49,867 bases of DNA from Fusobacterium sp. (GCF_030528405.1 NZ_JAUMYY010000008.1:1-49867); one strand, 5' to 3'. Positions 35,688 to 44,744 are shown, counted from the first letter of the stretch. The notes: generated by a model not told the origin, from the letters alone. Numbers and translations: made by a program.

Positions 35688-36236
35688 TTATCTAGTATAA
35701 AAAGTTAAAATCTTCTTATTATACTTTCTTTCGTCACTCTTTCTAAATCCAGCAATTTCTTCATCTAAACTTTCATGTAGGTGATGTTCACATATTATAA
35801 GTCCATTTTCTGCTAGAATATCAGCCTTTTGTATTTGCTTTAAAGTTCTTTTACAAAGTTCATCTTGATAAGGAGGGTCCATAAAAATTATATCAAATTT
35901 TTCATTTTTTCTTCCAAGAATTTCTATAGCTCTCAAAGCATCATTTTTGTATGCTCTGCATCTTTCAGTGAAAGAAAGTGCATCTATATTTTCTATTATA
36001 CATCTTAAAGCTTCACTATCTTTTTCTATCATAACAGCTCTTTTTGCACCTCTGCTTATAGCTTCAAGTGCTATACTGCCACTCCCACTGAATAAATCTA
36101 AGAATACAGAGTTTTCTAAATAGGGACTAATTATAGAGAAAAGAGATTCTTTAACACTTTCTAAAGTTGGTCTTGTATCAAAACCTTTTCTTGTTTTTAA
36201 CTTTCTATTTTTTGCTTCACCAGCTATTATTCTCAT
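35688..36236 (-). CDS. rsmD: 16S rRNA (guanine(966)-N2)-methyltransferase
   Basis: A 182-residue class I SAM methyltransferase that modifies G966 of 16S rRNA. RIIAGEAKNRKLKTRKGFDTRPTLESVKESLFSII is the N-terminal signature, LDLFSGSGSIALEAISRGA is the SAM loop, and IIFMDPPYQDEL carries the catalytic DPPY. It lies 15 bp after queA and 14 bp before xseB, in a housekeeping operon with prfA and prmC. The start follows TTTTAGGAGAGTTTT. Confidence 0.95.
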   Translation of the reverse strand: MRIIAGEAKNRKLKTRKGFDTRPTLESVKESLFSIISPYLENSVFLDLFSGSGSIALEAISRGAKRAVMIEKDSEALRCIIENIDALSFTERCRAYKNDALRAIEILGRKNEKFDIIFMDPPYQDELCKRTLKQIQKADILAENGLIICEHHLHESLDEEIAGFRKSDERKYNKKILTFYTR

Positions 36237-36251
36237 AAAACTCTCCTAAAA

Positions 36252-37292
36252 TTAATATATAAACATAGCATCTCCGAAACTGAAAAATTGATATTTTTCT
36301 TTTACAGCAAGCCTGTATGCTTCAAGAATTTTTTCTCTATCATAGAGAGCTGAAACTAACATAAGTAAGGTTGATTTAGGCAAGTGAAAATTTGTTATCA
36401 AAGCATCTACAATTTTAAATTTATATCCAGGATAAATAAAAATACCTGTATCTTTTTTTTGAGCTATTAGATATCCATGCTCATCAACAGATGATTCTAA
36501 AGCTCTTGTTACAGTTGTTCCAACAGATATAATTCTTCTTCCTTCTTTCCTTGCTCTATTTATTATATTAGCACTTTTTTCAGGAATTTCAAATAATTCT
36601 TTGTGCATTGTATGTTCTAAGACATTTAAAGTCTGAACAGGTCTAAAAGTTCCAAGTCCAACTTCTAAAAATATATCAACTATTTCTATGCCTTTTTCAG
36701 AAATTCTTTTTAAAAGTTCAGTCGTAAAGTGTAAACCTGCCGTAGGAGCAGCAACAGACTCTCCCTTCATTGCATATACAGTTTGATACCTATCCTTATT
36801 TTTTAGAGTTTTGGTTATATAAGGTGGTAATGGCATATTACCTAATTTATCTAAATTTTCTTCAAAACTTCCAGAATAATAAAATTTTAAAATTCTATTT
36901 CCATCTTCTTTAATTTGCAATAATTCAGCTATTAGTAAATTATCCTCACCAATGTAAAGTTTTTGACCCAATTTTAATTTTTTAGCTGGTTTTAAAAGAC
37001 ATTCCCAACTATCTATATCAATCCTTTTAATAAGTAATACCTCTAAAATGCCTCCAGTACATTTGTGTCCAAAAACTCTTGCAGGTATTACTTTAGTTGA
37101 GTTCCTAACAAGCACATCTCCTTCTTTTAAATAGTCAATAATATCAAAAAAATGTTTATGTTCAACTGTAGCTTTTTCTCTATTTAAAAGCATAAGCTTA
37201 GAGTGATCTCTTGGTTCTCTTGGAATTTGCCCTATTAACTCTTCTGGTAAAAAATATTCATAGTCATTCAGATAAGTTGACATCTTCATCAT
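36252..37292 (-). CDS. queA: S-adenosylmethionine:tRNA ribosyltransferase-isomerase
   Basis: QueA transfers the ribosyl part of SAM to 7-aminomethyl-7-deazaguanine in tRNA, making epoxyqueuosine. Diagnostic blocks are YFLPEELIGQIPREPRDHSKLM, VPTAGLHFT-type (VAAPTAGLHFTTELL), VDIFLEVGLGTFRPVQ, and ITNFHLPKSTLLMLVSALY. The gene overlaps the prmC end by 29 bp. Three in-frame ATGs occur at the start; the third, at 37283, gives the usual N-terminus (MSTYLNDYEYFLP), so the true start may be there. No strong ribosome-binding site distinguishes them. Other queuosine genes are not in this window. Confidence 0.94.
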   Translation of the reverse strand: MMKMSTYLNDYEYFLPEELIGQIPREPRDHSKLMLLNREKATVEHKHFFDIIDYLKEGDVLVRNSTKVIPARVFGHKCTGGILEVLLIKRIDIDSWECLLKPAKKLKLGQKLYIGEDNLLIAELLQIKEDGNRILKFYYSGSFEENLDKLGNMPLPPYITKTLKNKDRYQTVYAMKGESVAAPTAGLHFTTELLKRISEKGIEIVDIFLEVGLGTFRPVQTLNVLEHTMHKELFEIPEKSANIINRARKEGRRIISVGTTVTRALESSVDEHGYLIAQKKDTGIFIYPGYKFKIVDALITNFHLPKSTLLMLVSALYDREKILEAYRLAVKEKYQFFSFGDAMFIY

Positions 37293-38388
37293 CTACTTTC
37301 TTTTTACTTCCAATAGCCACTCGATAATTCCCACCATAATCTTTTAGTAGTGAAATCAACGTAAAATCATATTTCTTCAGAATTTCTTTAATATTATCAG
37401 CTTGATTATAGCCAATTTCAAAGGCTAAATATCCATCTTCTTTCAAAAAATAAGAAGCTTGCTTACTTATTTCTTCATAAAAGAAAAGTCCATCCCTTTC
37501 ATCAGTAAGTGCATTTCTTGGTTCATGATTTTTTACCTCTGGCATAAGAGTTTCAAATTCTTCTTTACTTATATAGGGGGGATTGGATACTATTAAATCG
37601 AATTTTCTATCTTCTACTTTATTAAAAAGGTCAGATAGGATAAAATCTACATTTTCAACTTTATTTAAAATTTTATTTTCATTTGCAAGCTCAAGAGCCT
37701 CTTGACTTATATCCAATCCTATAACCTTAGAATTAGGGAGTTCTTTAGCTAAAGTTATGGCAATTGCTCCACTTCCTGTACCTATATCTAATATGTCACA
37801 AGAATTTTTATCATACATTAACAATTTACATTGTTCCACTAAAATCTCAGTATCTGCTCTTGGAATTAAAGCTCTTTTATCAGTTTTAAAATTATGACCA
37901 TAGAAAGCCCATTCTCCTAAAATATACTGTAAGGGCTCTCTATTTTTAGCTCGTGCTATAAGCATATCTTTTATCTTTTTTTTATTTTCCTCTGATATTT
38001 CTCGGGAAATAGAAAGATTTAAAATATTTCTATTGATATTTAAAACATCTGAAAAGATATATTCAGTCTCTAGTTTAGCATTAATAACTCCAAATTTTTC
38101 CAAATAGTCGATAGATTTTTTTAGTATCTCTAAATTTTCTATTTTAAAGTTTTTCTTTTCCTCTTTTATTTCATCAAATTTTTTATTTTCACTTGTCATT
38201 TTCTTTAAATAATATTTAATCTTAGATTTTTCTTCTTCTTCTAATTTTCTTTCATGATGAAGATAAAGAGCAATACGCTCTAAGTTCAAAACATAGGAAA
38301 CTAATTTTTCTGCTTCCAAGCGTGATTTTGAAAAAGAGTATTTTTTCAAATACTCTTCAGCAAACTTTAATATCTCTAATAAATTCAT
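37264..38388 (-). CDS. prmC: Peptide chain release factor N5-glutamine methyltransferase with duplicated N-terminal domain
   Basis: PrmC methylates the Gln of the GGQ motif in release factors; the RF1 gene lies just upstream. The catalytic part has DIGTGSGAIA (201-210) and NPPY (269-272). At 374 residues it is about 90 longer than typical PrmC. The extra length is a second copy of the N-terminal helical domain: residues 3-63 and 87-147 align without gaps, roughly 25 of 61 identical by eye, including YL.K, LE.E and S.VLN. Only the second copy adjoins the catalytic domain in the standard way. The duplication may alter release-factor recognition; that is inference. Confidence 0.93.
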   Translation of the reverse strand: MNLLEILKFAEEYLKKYSFSKSRLEAEKLVSYVLNLERIALYLHHERKLEEEEKSKIKYYLKKMTSENKKFDEIKEEKKNFKIENLEILKKSIDYLEKFGVINAKLETEYIFSDVLNINRNILNLSISREISEENKKKIKDMLIARAKNREPLQYILGEWAFYGHNFKTDKRALIPRADTEILVEQCKLLMYDKNSCDILDIGTGSGAIAITLAKELPNSKVIGLDISQEALELANENKILNKVENVDFILSDLFNKVEDRKFDLIVSNPPYISKEEFETLMPEVKNHEPRNALTDERDGLFFYEEISKQASYFLKEDGYLAFEIGYNQADNIKEILKKYDFTLISLLKDYGGNYRVAIGSKKKVDDEDVNLSE

Positions 38389-38433
38389 TTTTTACCTCAT
38401 ATTCACAATTTACTTAAAAAAGAATCAAAAGTA

Positions 38434-39510
38434 TTATTCTTCGGATGCTGATAAAAGCTCAGCTTGGTGAAAAGTGATAAGCGCATCTATCATTTCATCT
38501 ATATCACCATCTAAAAAAGCTTCTAGTTGATGCACAGTTAATTTTATTCTATGATCAGTTATTCTTCCTTGTGGAAAATTATAAGTTCTAATTTTCTCGG
38601 CTCTATCTCCTGTACCCACTTGCAACCTTCTTTCTGTTTCTACCTCAGATCTTTGTTTTTCTTGTTCCATCTCAAAAAGTTTAGATGCTAAATGTTTCAT
38701 AGCCTTCTCCCTATTTTTTAATTGAGATCTTTCATCTTGACACTGTACTATAACACCTGTAGGTAAATGAGTAATTCTTACAGCAGAATCTGTCATATTT
38801 ACATGCTGTCCTCCAGCTCCCCCTGATCTATATGTATCAATTTTTAAATCTTTAGGATCTATCTTAACTTCCTGAACATCTTCTATCTCTGGTAAAACTG
38901 CAACAGTAGCAGTAGAAGTATGAATCCTACCCGAAGCTTCTGTTTCAGGTACTCTTTGAACTCTATGTACACCTGATTCAAATTTTAGTCTTGAATAAGC
39001 ACCTAAACCTATTATCGTAAAAGCTACTTCTTTTAAGCCTCCTAGTCCACTTGCTTCTTGTTTTTCAATGATTTCTACCTTCCATTTTTTTCTCTCTGCA
39101 TATCTAGAGTACATTCTGAATAAGTCCGCAGCAAACAATGCTGCCTCATCTCCTCCAGCTCCCCCCCTTATTTCAACAATAACATTCTTATCATCATTTT
39201 TATCTTTAGGAAGTAATAATATTTTTAATTGATTTTCAATTTCAGGAATCTTTTCTTCAGCTTCTCTTAATTCTTCCTGCAACATTTCCTTCATATCAGG
39301 ATCTTTTTCTGTCTTGAAACTTTCTTTTATAAATTCTATATCATCTACATATTTTCTATATTCCTTATACTTATCTACTATTTCAGTAATTTCATTTATT
39401 GCTTTATTACATTCAATCATTTTTTTAGAATCTGCAAGAATCTCTGGGCTTACGAGCATTTGATTTAATTCTTCATATCTAGCAACAACTTCATCTAATT
39501 TATCAAACAT
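38434..39510 (-). CDS. prfA: Peptide chain release factor 1
   Basis: RF1 of 358 residues, reading UAG and UAA stop codons. GGQ is at 233-235 and the stop-recognition tripeptide is PET at 188-190 (the PxT type that separates RF1 from the SPF type of RF2). The [15 protein letters not shown] and [15 protein letters not shown] blocks are standard. It heads the operon prfA-prmC-queA-rsmD-xseB-ispA. An extended -10 box (TGGTATAAT, complement at 39545-39553) lies upstream, and the site is AAGGAGAGTGTAAA. Confidence 0.96.
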   Translation of the reverse strand: MFDKLDEVVARYEELNQMLVSPEILADSKKMIECNKAINEITEIVDKYKEYRKYVDDIEFIKESFKTEKDPDMKEMLQEELREAEEKIPEIENQLKILLLPKDKNDDKNVIVEIRGGAGGDEAALFAADLFRMYSRYAERKKWKVEIIEKQEASGLGGLKEVAFTIIGLGAYSRLKFESGVHRVQRVPETEASGRIHTSTATVAVLPEIEDVQEVKIDPKDLKIDTYRSGGAGGQHVNMTDSAVRITHLPTGVIVQCQDERSQLKNREKAMKHLASKLFEMEQEKQRSEVETERRLQVGTGDRAEKIRTYNFPQGRITDHRIKLTVHQLEAFLDGDIDEMIDALITFHQAELLSASEE

Positions 39511-39544
39511 TTTACACTCTCCTTAATCTATGTATAAGCATAAT

Positions 39545-39553
39545 ATTATACCA
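39545..39553 (-). promoter_or_regulatory. Extended -10 promoter of the prfA operon
   Basis: The minus strand reads TGGTATAAT, an extended -10, 35-43 bp upstream of the prfA start. The -35 region is poor. It would drive six translation, RNA-modification and lipid genes. Confidence 0.55.
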
Positions 39554-39671
39554 CATTTTTTATATTTTTCTTAAATAAATTCAATAAAAACATATTTTTT
39601 AATATTTACCTATAAATTTTTTAATTTTTTTAGAGAAAATTCTGAAAATTAGTTAAAAATGATAAAATAAA

Positions 39672-39717
39672 TTGTACTGCACTCCTAACATTGAACAAGA
39701 TTGAGGGTGCAGTACAA
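39672..39717 (-). terminator. Terminator downstream of the alr-DUF368 unit
   Basis: ttgtactgcac (39672-39682) and gtgcagtacaa (39707-39717) are perfect 11-bp complements with a 24-nt loop. On the minus strand the stem is followed by TTTATTTTATC, a moderate T-run. It lies 41 bp after the DUF368 stop. Confidence 0.65.
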
Positions 39718-39757
39718 AAAAAATATTCTTCCTTATTTAAATAAATCATAGAAATTT

Positions 39758-40510
39758 TTATATATTAATCCAAATTTGAATAACAGACATAGTAACTATA
39801 CCTGTTATAAAAAATAAAGTAAGTTCTCTATAATTTTTTAATAAAAAATCTATCATTTTTGAGAAAAGAACTAATCCAGTGGCAACTCCTAAGCCTAAAA
39901 ATAATAGAGGCTGAATAGTAAAATTACTTATAAAAGCAACAATATTATAGTATTCTCCTAACATCAGAAGTAATAGTGAACCTGAAATCCCTGGTATTAT
40001 CATTGCTCCTGCTGCAATTAAACCACAAATAAATATTTTTATTAAATATGAACGACCAAAACAACCAATATCAGATACAGTGTAAATAATTGGTGAGCTA
40101 GTTTCTTTAGGGTATTTGATGCTTAAAAAAACAAAGATTAGCATAAATATAATTCCAAAGAGAAAAGCAAGTAAATTTTTCTTTTTTTTATAATCTAAAC
40201 CTTTTACAATAAAAGGAATAGATGGTATTACAAGTAATGAAAAAACAAGAGATGTAAATCTAGGATAATTTGTAATAGAAAATTTTATTATATTAGCAAA
40301 TAATAAAATTCCAACACAGGCACCTATTATGACAACTATTAAATATTTTGCATAGTCAATTTTTGTTTTAAAATCAACATCCAAAAAATTTCCAATTTTT
40401 TCAACTAATTCATCATAGATATTAAGCAAAACAGCTATTGTTCCTCCAGAAACACCAGGAATTATATTTGCTACTCCTATAATAATAGATTTTAAAAATA
40501 GTTTAATCAT
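39758..40510 (-). CDS. DUF368 family membrane protein
   Basis: A 250-residue polytopic protein with the DUF368 N-terminal signature GVANIIPGVSGGTIAVLLNIYDELVEKI, and the internal GLIAAGAMIIPGISGSLLLLMLGEYY repeat of that motif. About eight hydrophobic helices are visible. Members are being linked to undecaprenyl-phosphate translocation in some bacteria (the PopT group); here the role is inferred from that. It overlaps alr by 8 bp, so a cell-wall link is fitting: alr supplies D-alanine and the lipid carrier is needed for the same pathway. Confidence 0.9.
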   Translation of the reverse strand: MIKLFLKSIIIGVANIIPGVSGGTIAVLLNIYDELVEKIGNFLDVDFKTKIDYAKYLIVVIIGACVGILLFANIIKFSITNYPRFTSLVFSLLVIPSIPFIVKGLDYKKKKNLLAFLFGIIFMLIFVFLSIKYPKETSSPIIYTVSDIGCFGRSYLIKIFICGLIAAGAMIIPGISGSLLLLMLGEYYNIVAFISNFTIQPLLFLGLGVATGLVLFSKMIDFLLKNYRELTLFFITGIVTMSVIQIWINI

Positions 40511-41585
40511 CTGTATTCAATTCACCTTTCAAAACTCTTTTTATTCTAAGTGGAGAAAGAGCAATATATAACTCAAGAGCTCCACAGCCAGTTTTTGCTT
40601 TTAATTCATTTGGTCTATGATAAAGTTGCACTCTATCTCCTACTTTTACCTTATCATCAACTTCTATAAAAGTGTTGTCCATAGTTACTTGAGATATTTT
40701 ATACTCTTTTTTATTTATTAAACAATAAGTGTTTTTATTACACTTTGGGAAGCCATCACCATAGCCAATTTTTATTTTTGCTATTTTAGTAGTAGAGGCA
40801 TCTACGCTCTCTAAAGTTTCATATGCTACATAGTCAATTTCATTTGCATATTTAACTGTATCAACTTTCCCTGTAAGTTCAAATAAAACAGGTTTTAAAT
40901 TTGTATCATAGTATCCAGGTTCCTGTAAACCATAAACAAGCATTCCTGTCCTAAGATGCGTAACTATTTCTATATCATAATTATATATTCCAGCAGCATT
41001 CTGTAAATGTATGATAGAAAACTTATTTTTTCCAAGACTATTTACAATATTGGTAAATTTTTTTATAACATTAAAGCCATTTTCATATTCGACAGAAAAT
41101 AAGTGTGAAAAAATTCCAAAAAATTTCCAATCATTAAATTTAGCCAATTTTTTTAAACTTTCTATTTCATTTTCAGAAATGCCATTTCTTGCAAATCCAA
41201 GATCGATTTTTAAAGACATTCTCTCTGTTTCTATATTATTAGCAAGAGCATTTTTAAACTCTTCAAGATTATTAATAGATGGATAAATATTTTTATTTTC
41301 ATTCAAAACTTTATAGTTGTCTATACTTTCAAAAACTAAAACTCTAAAGTCATCTATACTCAAAGTCTTAAAGTATTCAATTAAGCCTAAAGCTTCAGAT
41401 AAACGAGCAACAGCCCAAGTTTTAACATTTAAATCATATAATAACTTTGCAATCAAAAAAATATCATGTCCATAAGCATTTGCTTTGATAACTGGAAGAA
41501 TATCCTTATTTTTAAAATTTTTTAAATATTCGATATTGTTTTTTAAAGCTTCCTTATCAATAACTGCATAAAATGAATTACTCAT
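40503..41585 (-). CDS. alr: Alanine racemase
   Basis: A 360-residue PLP-dependent racemase making D-alanine for peptidoglycan. The PLP-binding Lys is K34 in LPVIKANAYGHD. DLGFARNGIS and LRTGMLVYG are typical barrel blocks, and the C-terminal domain has KIKIGYGDGFPK and the catalytic loop MDNTFIEV. It starts after GGGAGGAAAGT and has a promoter at 41628-41656. The length is normal. The DUF368 gene is coupled downstream. Confidence 0.93.
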   Translation of the reverse strand: MSNSFYAVIDKEALKNNIEYLKNFKNKDILPVIKANAYGHDIFLIAKLLYDLNVKTWAVARLSEALGLIEYFKTLSIDDFRVLVFESIDNYKVLNENKNIYPSINNLEEFKNALANNIETERMSLKIDLGFARNGISENEIESLKKLAKFNDWKFFGIFSHLFSVEYENGFNVIKKFTNIVNSLGKNKFSIIHLQNAAGIYNYDIEIVTHLRTGMLVYGLQEPGYYDTNLKPVLFELTGKVDTVKYANEIDYVAYETLESVDASTTKIAKIKIGYGDGFPKCNKNTYCLINKKEYKISQVTMDNTFIEVDDKVKVGDRVQLYHRPNELKAKTGCGALELYIALSPLRIKRVLKGELNTDD

Positions 41586-41627
41586 ACTTTCCTCCCTATA
41601 ATTGAAAACAAGTTCTACTTTAATTCT

Positions 41628-41656
41628 ATTATAAATAATAATATAATTTATTGCAA
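41628..41656 (-). promoter_or_regulatory. Predicted promoter of alr
   Basis: On the minus strand TTGCAA (41656-41651) and TATAAT (41633-41628) are 17 bp apart, 43 bp before the start codon. Confidence 0.65.
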
Positions 41657-41730
41657 GAATCAGAACAAGAGTTAAATTATGAATTAATTTTCTATATTTT
41701 AAAATTTTATATAATACTTCGTAAATTATT

Positions 41731-42267
41731 TTATAACATACTAGGCAATATCCCCAATAACAAAAATATAAAAGAATAATAAAAATTTTCTATTATTTCA
41801 GCTTTTAATGTCATCTTGTATCTATAGTTTTTGTCCAACTTTCTTAAAATAAAAGCAACTATATTTATAGAAATATAGGCAATAGTGAAGGTCATTATGT
41901 CTTTCTTATCAAAGGTACCTATCATAGTTCCATGTCCACCATAGAACTTTTGTACATATTCAATAACTATCATTAATATGTATATACAGCTAAACCAAAC
42001 ACAATGAACTAAATAATTGTTTCTACATAATAAAAAAGCAGCTCCTGTAGAAAAAAGCCATAATCCATCAGGTAAGGAGTATATACTCCAGGTTGGAAAT
42101 AATTTTCTATATAGCCAAGCTGCCTCTCTAGCCAAAATGACATAACCATTCATATCTAAAAAATGTATTAAATTATAGTAGAAGAGATTCCTACTTCTAT
42201 ATAATAAATAAATTAATACACCCAGAATTAAGGGTAAAAAGATAAGAGTAAATTTAATTTTTCTCAT
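41731..42267 (-). CDS. Polytopic membrane protein, VanZ-like
   Basis: A 178-residue membrane protein with about five helices. IYSLPDGLWLFSTGAAFLL followed later by MIVIEYVQKFYGGHGTMIGTFDKKDIMTFTIAY resembles the VanZ-like layout (lPdgl..., EllQ..., gtfDi.D...N), but the catalytic acid set is not clear. VanZ-type proteins modify glycopeptide sensitivity or the cell envelope. I give this as a resemblance only. It is divergent from the iron alcohol dehydrogenase gene. A GGAGGAGAAAAC site precedes the ATG. Confidence 0.6.
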   Translation of the reverse strand: MRKIKFTLIFLPLILGVLIYLLYRSRNLFYYNLIHFLDMNGYVILAREAAWLYRKLFPTWSIYSLPDGLWLFSTGAAFLLCRNNYLVHCVWFSCIYILMIVIEYVQKFYGGHGTMIGTFDKKDIMTFTIAYISINIVAFILRKLDKNYRYKMTLKAEIIENFYYSFIFLLLGILPSML

Positions 42268-42336
42268 GTTTTCTCCTCCAGTATAAATATAGGGTATATT
42301 TTTATCAAAAAAAAGTCAATACTAAAAAATTTTTAT

Positions 42337-42367
42337 ATTTTGAAAGTTTCAAAATTTGTTGTAAAAT
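42337..42367 (+). promoter_or_regulatory. Promoter with overlapping palindrome, iron alcohol dehydrogenase gene
   Basis: TTGAAA (42340-42345) and TAAAAT (42362-42367) are 16 bp apart. A perfect palindrome attttgaaa-g-tttcaaaat (42337-42355) covers the -35 box and could be an operator. The regulator is unknown; the FCD-type GntR remnant nearby is not an intact candidate. Confidence 0.55.
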
Positions 42368-42394
42368 ATACATATAGGAAAAGGAGGTTAAACT

Positions 42395-43549
42395 ATGATA
42401 AAAAATTTTATATATCAAAACCCTACAAAATTAATTTTTGGAAGAGAAAAAATTAAATCTTTAGCAAAAGAGGTATCAAAGTACGGTAGAAAAGTTTTAC
42501 TTGTTTATGGTGGAGGAAGTATAAAAAGAAATGGTATATATGAGCAAATCCAAGAGGAATTAAAAGATTTTGAAATATTTGAGCTTGGAGGAGTAGAACC
42601 AAATCCAAGAGTTTCTACCGCTAGAAAAGCTATAGAAATTATAAAGAAAAATAATATAGACTTCATACTTGCTGTTGGTGGAGGAAGTACTATAGATTGT
42701 GTGAAATTAATTTCTGCTGGAAGCTTTTATGAAGGGGATGCTTGGGATATTGTTATAGCTAAACATAGACCTAAAAAAGCTCTCCCTTTTGGTGTAATAC
42801 TAACTATTGCAGCTACTGGTTCTGAAATGAATTCAGGTAGTGTGATAACTAATTTAGAAACTGGAGAAAAGCTTGGTTGGGGAAGCTCTTTAACTTATCC
42901 AAAATTTTCAATATTGGATCCTACATATACTTTTACTGTTCCTAAAAATCAAACTGTAAATGGTGTTGTAGACTCTATGAGCCACTTACTTGAGCAATAT
43001 TTTAATAGAGAACATAATCCTTTGCTTGATACTTTTATAGAAGGGGCAATGAAAACTATTATGAAATACGCTCCTCTAGCTCTAGAAAAGCCAGATGACT
43101 ATGATGCCCGTTCTGTACTTATGTTATCTGCTACAATGGCTCTGAATAATTCTTTAGAATTAGGAGTAGTAGGAGATTGGGGAACTCATAGAATAGAGCA
43201 TGCAGTCAGTGCAATATATGATATTCCTCATGGTGAAGGTCTTGCAATCATAATGCCTAATTGGATTTTACATATTTTGAATAAAGATGTAACTAGAGTA
43301 AAAGATTTTGCTATAAATATTATGGGAATAAACGGCGAAAATAGGTCAGACAAAGAAGTTGCAAGAGAGGGTGCTTTGGCATTACAAAGTTTCTGGAAAA
43401 AGATAGGAGCACCAACAAGATTAAGTGAAGTTGGAGTTAAAGAATCTTCTCTAGAAAAAATTGCTGAGCTTGCTATTAGACAAGATATTGGCTATGCATA
43501 TCCTTTAACTAAAGAAGAAATATACCAAATTTTAAAAATGGCATATTAA
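42395..43549 (+). CDS. Iron-containing alcohol dehydrogenase (butanol dehydrogenase type)
   Basis: A 384-residue group III alcohol dehydrogenase. The NAD(P)-binding GGGS is seen in VLLVYGGGSIKRNG and AVGGGSTIDCVKLISAG; the metal ligands are in VDSMSHLLEQYF (Asp and His near 196-200), HRIEHAVSAIYDIPHGEGLA (His residues near 268-282). The fit is best to the BdhA/YqhD branch, which reduces aldehydes with NADPH. It probably disposes of fermentation aldehydes in this anaerobe. It is monocistronic, with a promoter upstream and a terminator at 43588-43630. Confidence 0.93.
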   Translation: MIKNFIYQNPTKLIFGREKIKSLAKEVSKYGRKVLLVYGGGSIKRNGIYEQIQEELKDFEIFELGGVEPNPRVSTARKAIEIIKKNNIDFILAVGGGSTIDCVKLISAGSFYEGDAWDIVIAKHRPKKALPFGVILTIAATGSEMNSGSVITNLETGEKLGWGSSLTYPKFSILDPTYTFTVPKNQTVNGVVDSMSHLLEQYFNREHNPLLDTFIEGAMKTIMKYAPLALEKPDDYDARSVLMLSATMALNNSLELGVVGDWGTHRIEHAVSAIYDIPHGEGLAIIMPNWILHILNKDVTRVKDFAINIMGINGENRSDKEVAREGALALQSFWKKIGAPTRLSEVGVKESSLEKIAELAIRQDIGYAYPLTKEEIYQILKMAY

Positions 43550-43587
43550 ATTTTCTTGTTACTAATAAGAAATCTAATATATACTTT

Positions 43588-43630
43588 AGGTGTTGACAGA
43601 TTATATTTCTTATCTATCAACACCTTTTTT
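43588..43630 (+). terminator. Terminator after the iron alcohol dehydrogenase gene
   Basis: aggtgttgacag (43588-43599) and ctatcaacacct (43614-43625) form a 12-bp stem with one mismatch, followed by TTTTTT. Confidence 0.85.
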
Positions 43631-43640
43631 ATATGCAAAA

Positions 43641-43718
43641 AAGAGATAAATAAACCTTTTCTTATTAAGATAAATGCCTTAACTTGCAAATTAAAGGATA
43701 GAATTTTATTTATCTCTT
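43641..43718. repeat. Inverted-repeat element of about 78 bp
   Basis: Perfect 14-bp arms, aagagataaataaa (43641-43654) and tttatttatctctt (43705-43718), enclose 50 bp that also has internal cctttt/aaagg pairing. It sits between a terminator and the GntR remnant. It could be a bidirectional structure or a decayed short mobile element; no target duplication was found by eye. Confidence 0.5.
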
Positions 43719-43766
43719 ATCAATTTTATTAAATAATTATTTATTCTTAAAGAAAAAAATTTTAAA

Positions 43767-44012
43767 TTATAAAAAATTTTTTATTAAATTCCTTCTTGTT
43801 TCTACTATATGAAGAATCATAAGGTTTTTAGCAGCAAGGATATCATTATTTTTTAAAGCTTCAATAATCCTTCTGTGTTCTTCAAGCGATTCCATATCTC
43901 TTGTAGATTTTTCGTTATTTATTGCTTTATGACCAACCATATATATTTTATCATTCAGTTCTTTTACCATTTCATATAACTGACTATTTCCAGTCCATTT
44001 TACAACTTTCAA
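43767..44012 (-). pseudogene. C-terminal remnant of a GntR/FCD-type transcription regulator
   Basis: An 81-codon reading frame matches only the last part of an FCD ligand-binding domain: WTGNSQLYEMVKELNDKI followed by ESLEEHRRIIEALKNNDILAAKNLMILHIVETRR, the conserved eH..I..Ai...D...A...m..H pattern. The winged-helix domain and first half of FCD are absent. It begins at once after the stop of the DUF4189-like gene (44013), has no ribosome-binding site and would need a TTG start. So it is a truncated regulator, probably cut when the neighbouring gene arrived. Confidence 0.75.
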
Positions 44013-44594
44013 CTATTTTTCACCGAAATCACCAAGTTCATATATAAGCTCACAATTATAGGCTTGCGATTCACAATAATCTAATGCATCCCTTTCTACT
44101 TTTACTTTAAAATCTGGATCATCTCCTCCATATTTTTTTACCCACTTTCTTATGTCGTTATCAACAAAAGCTTCTATCTTTCCACTTTTATTACCAATTC
44201 CCATTGTAATAACAGCAAAACTACAATCCCAATCAATATGTCTATTTGACTTCTCTCCATGGATTTCAAAAAAAATTTTTTTAGCTCTATTCACAACTGC
44301 TCTCTTTGCACCCCAGCCTTCTTTCTCCTGTCCACATGGAAGATAAAAAGCCTTTCCTGTTTCATCATTCCAAACAAATACAGACCTGTTAATATAAGTT
44401 TCCATAGCTTGTTGAGGTGGAAATTGAGAGTTCTGTGCAGCTTGTTCTCTTTGTTGCCTATCATACTCTAACTGACCCCATAACATATTATTATAATTAT
44501 GCCATGCTGCTGACCCTGGTTGATGAGTATTTACAACTGCAAAGGTAAATTTTCCTATCATCATAAGTAACATATAAAATATTATTTTTTTCAT
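44013..44594 (-). CDS. Secreted DUF4189-like protein
   Basis: A 193-residue exported protein. The signal peptide is KKIIFYMLLMMIGKFTFA, then a Gln-rich linker (about 40-65). The C-terminal part, GWGAKRAVVNRAKK..., then DWDCSFAVITMGIGNKSG and ALDYCESQAYNCELIYELGDFG, resembles DUF4189-type domains, with a paired-Cys ending. The role is unknown; secreted small domain of this kind is common near effector or envelope genes. The site is AAAGGAGAAGT before the ATG at 44594. A GntR remnant directly abuts its stop, suggesting insertion or recombination. Confidence 0.6.
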   Translation of the reverse strand: MKKIIFYMLLMMIGKFTFAVVNTHQPGSAAWHNYNNMLWGQLEYDRQQREQAAQNSQFPPQQAMETYINRSVFVWNDETGKAFYLPCGQEKEGWGAKRAVVNRAKKIFFEIHGEKSNRHIDWDCSFAVITMGIGNKSGKIEAFVDNDIRKWVKKYGGDDPDFKVKVERDALDYCESQAYNCELIYELGDFGEK

Positions 44595-44744
44595 ACTTCT
44601 CCTTTAAAAAAATTTTATTATTTATCAATTGTAACATATATTTTATATTTTTACACCAGCTTATATAATTAAGTATAACAAATTTAAAAAGTATTGGAAG
44701 TTGCTTTTAAAGAATGTTACTAAACTTTCTGATAAACAGAACCA

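Noticed and set aside
37264-38388. Extra N-terminal length of prmC as a mis-called start or gene fusion
   Set aside because: The frame is continuous and the extra part is similar to the normal N-terminal domain, so an internal duplication explains it better.
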